Source: Savagea sp.
Lineage (GTDB): Bacteria; Bacillota; Bacilli; Bacillales_A; Planococcaceae
DNA: 7,276 nt
NCBI GenBank assembly: GCA_030152585.1
Contig: JASLJC010000006.1
Span: 1 to 7,276 of the forward strand
Reading direction: 5' to 3'
Part shown: positions 4,478-7,276 of the stretch, one piece after another
Position numbering within the stretch: the first letter of the stretch is position 1
How the letters are laid out: every line of letters starts with the position of its first letter
Translations under genes and position numbers: made by a program
Notes under the pieces: generated by a model
Told to the model about the DNA's origin: nothing
Databases searched by the model: none
What the model saw: the letters and a program-made list of their open reading frames with translations, nothing else

Positions 4478-6412
4478 ATGAAACAATGGAAATGGCCGAA
4501 ACATTCCGTACTCATCATTGCAATCGTTGCAACATGGCTAACGACATACTTTAGCTATATGACGAGTTTTAATATGAAGATAGAAAATGGGATGCAAGAG
4601 TTTATTCTCTTCATTAACCCATTGAGCTTCTTGTTAATTGTTTACGGAATGTCGCTTTTCATGAAAAAAGAGAAAACGCGCAATATTTATATTTTGAGTG
4701 TCAGTCTCATTACGTCTATCATTATATTTGGAAATGCTGTTTTTTATCGCTTCTTTAATGATTTTATTACGTTGCCGCTTTTATTCCAGACGAGCAACTT
4801 TAAAGATTTAACGTCATCAACATTAGCGAGCGTTCAATGGACAGATATCTTTTTCTTTACAGATGTCGTTTTAATTTACGTCGCGATGCGCTATATTCCA
4901 AAAGTGACAGAACAAGAGACAACACGTCGTCGTCATACATTAGGCCGTAAACTGTATTTTGTTTTAAGTGCGATGCTTTTAATGGTGAACTTAGGATTAG
5001 CTGAGACAGAACGTCCACAGTTATTATCGCGTAGTTTTGATCGAGAATTACTAGTGAAAAATATCGGAGCATACAATTATCATTTATACGATATTTTTAT
5101 TCAGTCGAAATCTCACGCACAACGTGTATTAGCAGACGGTAGTGAATTAGCCGAGATTGAAAACTATGTAAATTCAAAATATGCAAAACCAAACGATGAA
5201 ATGTTCGGTATCGGAGAAGGAAAAAATGTAATTTTAGTGACATTAGAATCTCTTCAAACGTTCGTTTTGAACAACGAGATGCTCGGACATGAAATTACGC
5301 CATTTTTGAATGAGTTAACGCAAGATAAAGATACGATTTACTTCCCGAACTTTTATCATCAAACAGGGCTTGGAAAAACATCAGATTCCGAATTTATTAT
5401 TGAAAATGGAATCTATCCTCGAGATGGAAGTGCGGTATTCTTTACCCATAGTGGGAATACGTACGATTCATTAGCGAATCAATTCCGTCAACAAGGATAT
5501 TATACGAACGTCATGCATCCGAACAATCGAAGCTTCTGGAACCGTGACATTATGTATCAAGCATTAAACATTGAGCATTTTTACGATGTCGAAAGCTACG
5601 AAATTGGTGAAGGCGATGCTGTAAACTGGGGAATGAAAGATATTCCTTTCGTGAAACAGTCAGCTGCCATTATGGAAGAAATGCCGAAACCATTTTATAC
5701 ACGAATGATTACGTTAACGAATCATCATCCTTTCACATTGGATGAAGAGGATATGTTTATCCCGCAGTACAATTCGAATTCACGTACGTTAAATCGTTAT
5801 TTCCAAACGGTACGATATATGGATGAAGCAATTCGTGTCTTTTTTGATGAATTAAAAGAACGAGGATTGTATGAAAACTCGATTATTATTATGTACGGTG
5901 ACCATTACGGAATTTCTGAAAACCACAATAAAGCGATGGGAATGTATTTAGATAAAGAAATTACGCCGTATGATAATGCGACATTGCAACGAGTACCGTT
6001 ATTTATTCATATACCAGGATCGAATAAAGGGTACGTTGAAGAACGTTTAGCAGGTCAATTAGATATTCGTCCGACTGTATTACATTTATTCGGACAAGAA
6101 ACGAAAGGAAGTATCCAGTTCGGACAAGATGTGTTCTCAGAAGATCATGAAGAATTTGTGATTTTCCGTGACGGTCGTTTCGTAACGCCTGACAGTGTAT
6201 ATGCTGAAGAGAAGTGTTACGATGCCCATACAGGAGAACAGAAAGAGATGAACAGTTGTGCTCCGTATCTAGAACGTGCGACGAAAGAATTAGAGTATTC
6301 AGAGCTCATTATTAACGGAGACTTATTACGTTTCCACGGTCAAGAAGAAGGCGAGCAGCAGTTAAAAGATGCAAATGAACAACAGCTGAAACCGAGCTCA
6401 TCGTCACAATAA
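4478..6412 (+). CDS. yqgS: LtaS-family lipoteichoic acid synthase (YqgS)
   Basis: Membrane enzyme of the LtaS family, which transfers glycerol-phosphate from phosphatidylglycerol to build lipoteichoic acid on the outer face of the membrane. The 644-residue product has five membrane segments (about 10-30, 41-62, 69-90, 122-140, 158-175) and an extracellular sulfatase-fold domain (about 245-545). Catalytic and metal residues known from S. aureus LtaS are all visible: E257 (in TLESLQ), nucleophile T301 (GKTSDSE), H347/W354/R356 (MHPNNRSFWNR), H416 (TNHHPF), D475-H476 (YGDHYG). A VLA-D site (217-220) matches the place where LtaS is cut by signal peptidase. Two cysteines (C580, C594) near the C-terminus could form a disulfide. 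The start is set by AAAGGAAG (4463-4470), 7 bases before the ATG; an ATG at 4442 lacks a site. It may be a main synthase or a paralogue; position favours YqgS. Confidence 0.95.
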   Translation: MKQWKWPKHSVLIIAIVATWLTTYFSYMTSFNMKIENGMQEFILFINPLSFLLIVYGMSLFMKKEKTRNIYILSVSLITSIIIFGNAVFYRFFNDFITLPLLFQTSNFKDLTSSTLASVQWTDIFFFTDVVLIYVAMRYIPKVTEQETTRRRHTLGRKLYFVLSAMLLMVNLGLAETERPQLLSRSFDRELLVKNIGAYNYHLYDIFIQSKSHAQRVLADGSELAEIENYVNSKYAKPNDEMFGIGEGKNVILVTLESLQTFVLNNEMLGHEITPFLNELTQDKDTIYFPNFYHQTGLGKTSDSEFIIENGIYPRDGSAVFFTHSGNTYDSLANQFRQQGYYTNVMHPNNRSFWNRDIMYQALNIEHFYDVESYEIGEGDAVNWGMKDIPFVKQSAAIMEEMPKPFYTRMITLTNHHPFTLDEEDMFIPQYNSNSRTLNRYFQTVRYMDEAIRVFFDELKERGLYENSIIIMYGDHYGISENHNKAMGMYLDKEITPYDNATLQRVPLFIHIPGSNKGYVEERLAGQLDIRPTVLHLFGQETKGSIQFGQDVFSEDHEEFVIFRDGRFVTPDSVYAEEKCYDAHTGEQKEMNSCAPYLERATKELEYSELIINGDLLRFHGQEEGEQQLKDANEQQLKPSSSSQ

Positions 6413-6420
6413 AAACCGTA

Positions 6421-6476
6421 AAACAGTAGAAGAAGAAGACGCTAAAGCGACTTTCTCCCCTTCTACTGTTTTTTTA
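6421..6476 (+). terminator. Rho-independent terminator after yqgS, abutting the next gene
   Basis: AAACAGTAGAAG (6421-6432) pairs perfectly with CTTCTACTGTTT (6460-6471), extended by one A-T pair, and is followed by a run of T to 6475. The 27-base apical part contains a small inner stem CGC-TAAA-GCG (6440-6449). The ribosome-binding site of the downstream lipoprotein begins at 6481, so the same hairpin may act as an attenuator or 3'-end stabiliser. Confidence 0.88.
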
Positions 6477-6480
6477 TAAA

Positions 6481-6486
6481 AAGGAG
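6481..6486 (+). promoter_or_regulatory. Ribosome-binding site that sets a GTG start
   Basis: AAGGAG stands 8 bases before GTG at 6495. An in-frame GTG at 6486 overlaps the site itself and cannot be the start. Confidence 0.85.
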
Positions 6487-6494
6487 TGCGAATA

Positions 6495-7274
6495 GTGAAA
6501 AAAAGAAGGCTCGCTTTCGTTTTCATCGTTTTTTCTATTGTATTGTACGGATGTATGCCGAATCAAGAACGACTCGAAGAAGAACCGATGAAAATTAAAG
6601 TGATAGAAGATCATCATTATGAACGTGTCGTCGGTCTCATTTCAGACCGTACAATCGCATACATTGCATCTGACAGTGTGAAAAGTGCATTGAAGACAGT
6701 AGATTTATTTACAGGAAAAGTAGAAACAATCGTCGAAAAAGAAGGAGAAATTCAAAATGTTTACTACCATTCAAAAGCAAAGCAATATTTTGTGCAATGG
6801 ACGAGTGATATTGCTCCTTATGAAGCCGAATTGTACGATGCAGAAGGGCGTTTTATTTACTGGTTTCCAGTAAAAGGCGTTGAATTGTACGTAAATTGGA
6901 ATGAAGATGATGCATCTCAGTTGTTATTAACAACGTTTAATGAAGATTGGTCCTATGAAACGTATCATTACGACATTGCGTTAGAACATGGTCGTTGGAT
7001 TGCTTCACCTTCACCTTTTCCAATTTGGTGGAACGATTCGATCGTCTATTACGATGAAAGTCAAAAACGAGTCGTTTTACAAAATGGGAAGACATTGAAT
7101 GTAGCGGGTACATACGTAGGACTTTATAGTGTTGAACAAACGTTAGTTGGCATTTTTCAACAAGATAAGCAGTATCAATTCGTCGTATGGGACGAGATAG
7201 GACGTGAAAATGTTACGTGGACATCACAAGTCTTTGGAGATGAATGGACTTCGATCATTCCGGTCGTGCAATAA
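6495..7274 (+). CDS. yqgU: Predicted lipoprotein, YqgU-like
   Basis: A 259-residue predicted lipoprotein of unknown function. It starts at GTG with a basic, hydrophobic signal peptide (KKRRLAFVFIVFSIVLYGC) and lipobox L-Y-G-C, making Cys20 the likely lipid-modified residue; Tyr at -2 is unusual but tolerated. After that come short beta-rich units, aromatic and acidic, such as RTIAYIASDSVKSALKTVDL, AELYDAEGRFIYWF, YHYDIALEHGRWI and DSIVYYDESQKRVVL. These resemble the blades of a TolB/WD-like propeller. It ends at a clean TAA two bases before the window edge. B. subtilis YqgU, the lipoprotein downstream of yqgS, is about 347 residues as I remember, so this copy is shorter, perhaps by natural variation or by a late stop or frameshift that cannot be judged here. 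The symbol rests on position and type, not on detailed similarity. Confidence 0.65.
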   Translation: MKKRRLAFVFIVFSIVLYGCMPNQERLEEEPMKIKVIEDHHYERVVGLISDRTIAYIASDSVKSALKTVDLFTGKVETIVEKEGEIQNVYYHSKAKQYFVQWTSDIAPYEAELYDAEGRFIYWFPVKGVELYVNWNEDDASQLLLTTFNEDWSYETYHYDIALEHGRWIASPSPFPIWWNDSIVYYDESQKRVVLQNGKTLNVAGTYVGLYSVEQTLVGIFQQDKQYQFVVWDEIGRENVTWTSQVFGDEWTSIIPVVQ

Positions 7275-7276
7275 AT

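Noticed and set aside
4857..5072. Minus-strand open frame within yqgS
   Set aside because: Shadow of the membrane-segment coding region, with no initiation signals.

Overview
The window looks like the chromosome of a low-GC Gram-positive rod or coccus of the order Bacillales, most likely a Bacillaceae relative. Base composition is AT-rich, Shine-Dalgarno sites are strong (AAGGAGG type), and codons such as TTA, CGT and ACG are frequent. Gene content and order match, in shortened form, the yqg region of Bacillus subtilis (pbpA ... yqzC-yqzD ... rpmGA-fthC ... yqgQ ... yqgS ... yqgU). No plasmid or phage genes, tRNA, rRNA or CRISPR array were seen.

Layout. Bases 1-2001 (+) hold most of a class B penicillin-binding protein of the PBP2A/PbpA (staphylococcal PBP3) type; its membrane anchor lies to the left of the window. 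A perfect 17-bp hairpin terminator at 2001-2045 serves it and could work on both strands. Bases 2046-2237 hold no gene, only an inverted repeat and a weak IS3-like end sequence. Two translationally coupled minus-strand genes follow (2238-3103): a membrane-anchored coiled-coil/helix-turn-helix protein (yqzD-like, transcribed first) and a membrane-anchored coiled-coil protein with an MltG/LysM-like domain (yqzC-like). Their promoter lies back to back with the strong promoter of rpmG in 3104-3271, around an 11-bp direct repeat. rpmG (ribosomal protein L33) has its own terminator. Then come fthC (5-formyltetrahydrofolate cyclo-ligase) and yqgQ, 5 bases apart; yqgS (LtaS-family lipoteichoic acid synthase) after a 106-base gap; a strong terminator hairpin; and a yqgU-like lipoprotein that ends 2 bases before the window edge.

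How the genes fit together. Three genes are clearly cell-envelope genes: a lateral-wall transpeptidase, a glycerol-phosphate polymerase for lipoteichoic acid, and a lipoprotein. The MltG-like anchored protein fits that theme by domain but its function is unknown. rpmG and fthC are housekeeping genes for translation and one-carbon metabolism. Compared from memory with B. subtilis, pst (phosphate uptake), gluP (rhomboid), glcK (glucokinase) and yqgT are missing from this stretch.

The least understood parts are the yqzCD-like pair with its repeat-flanked promoter, and the hairpin that abuts the ribosome-binding site of the last gene. I did not find a clearly new multi-gene system here.
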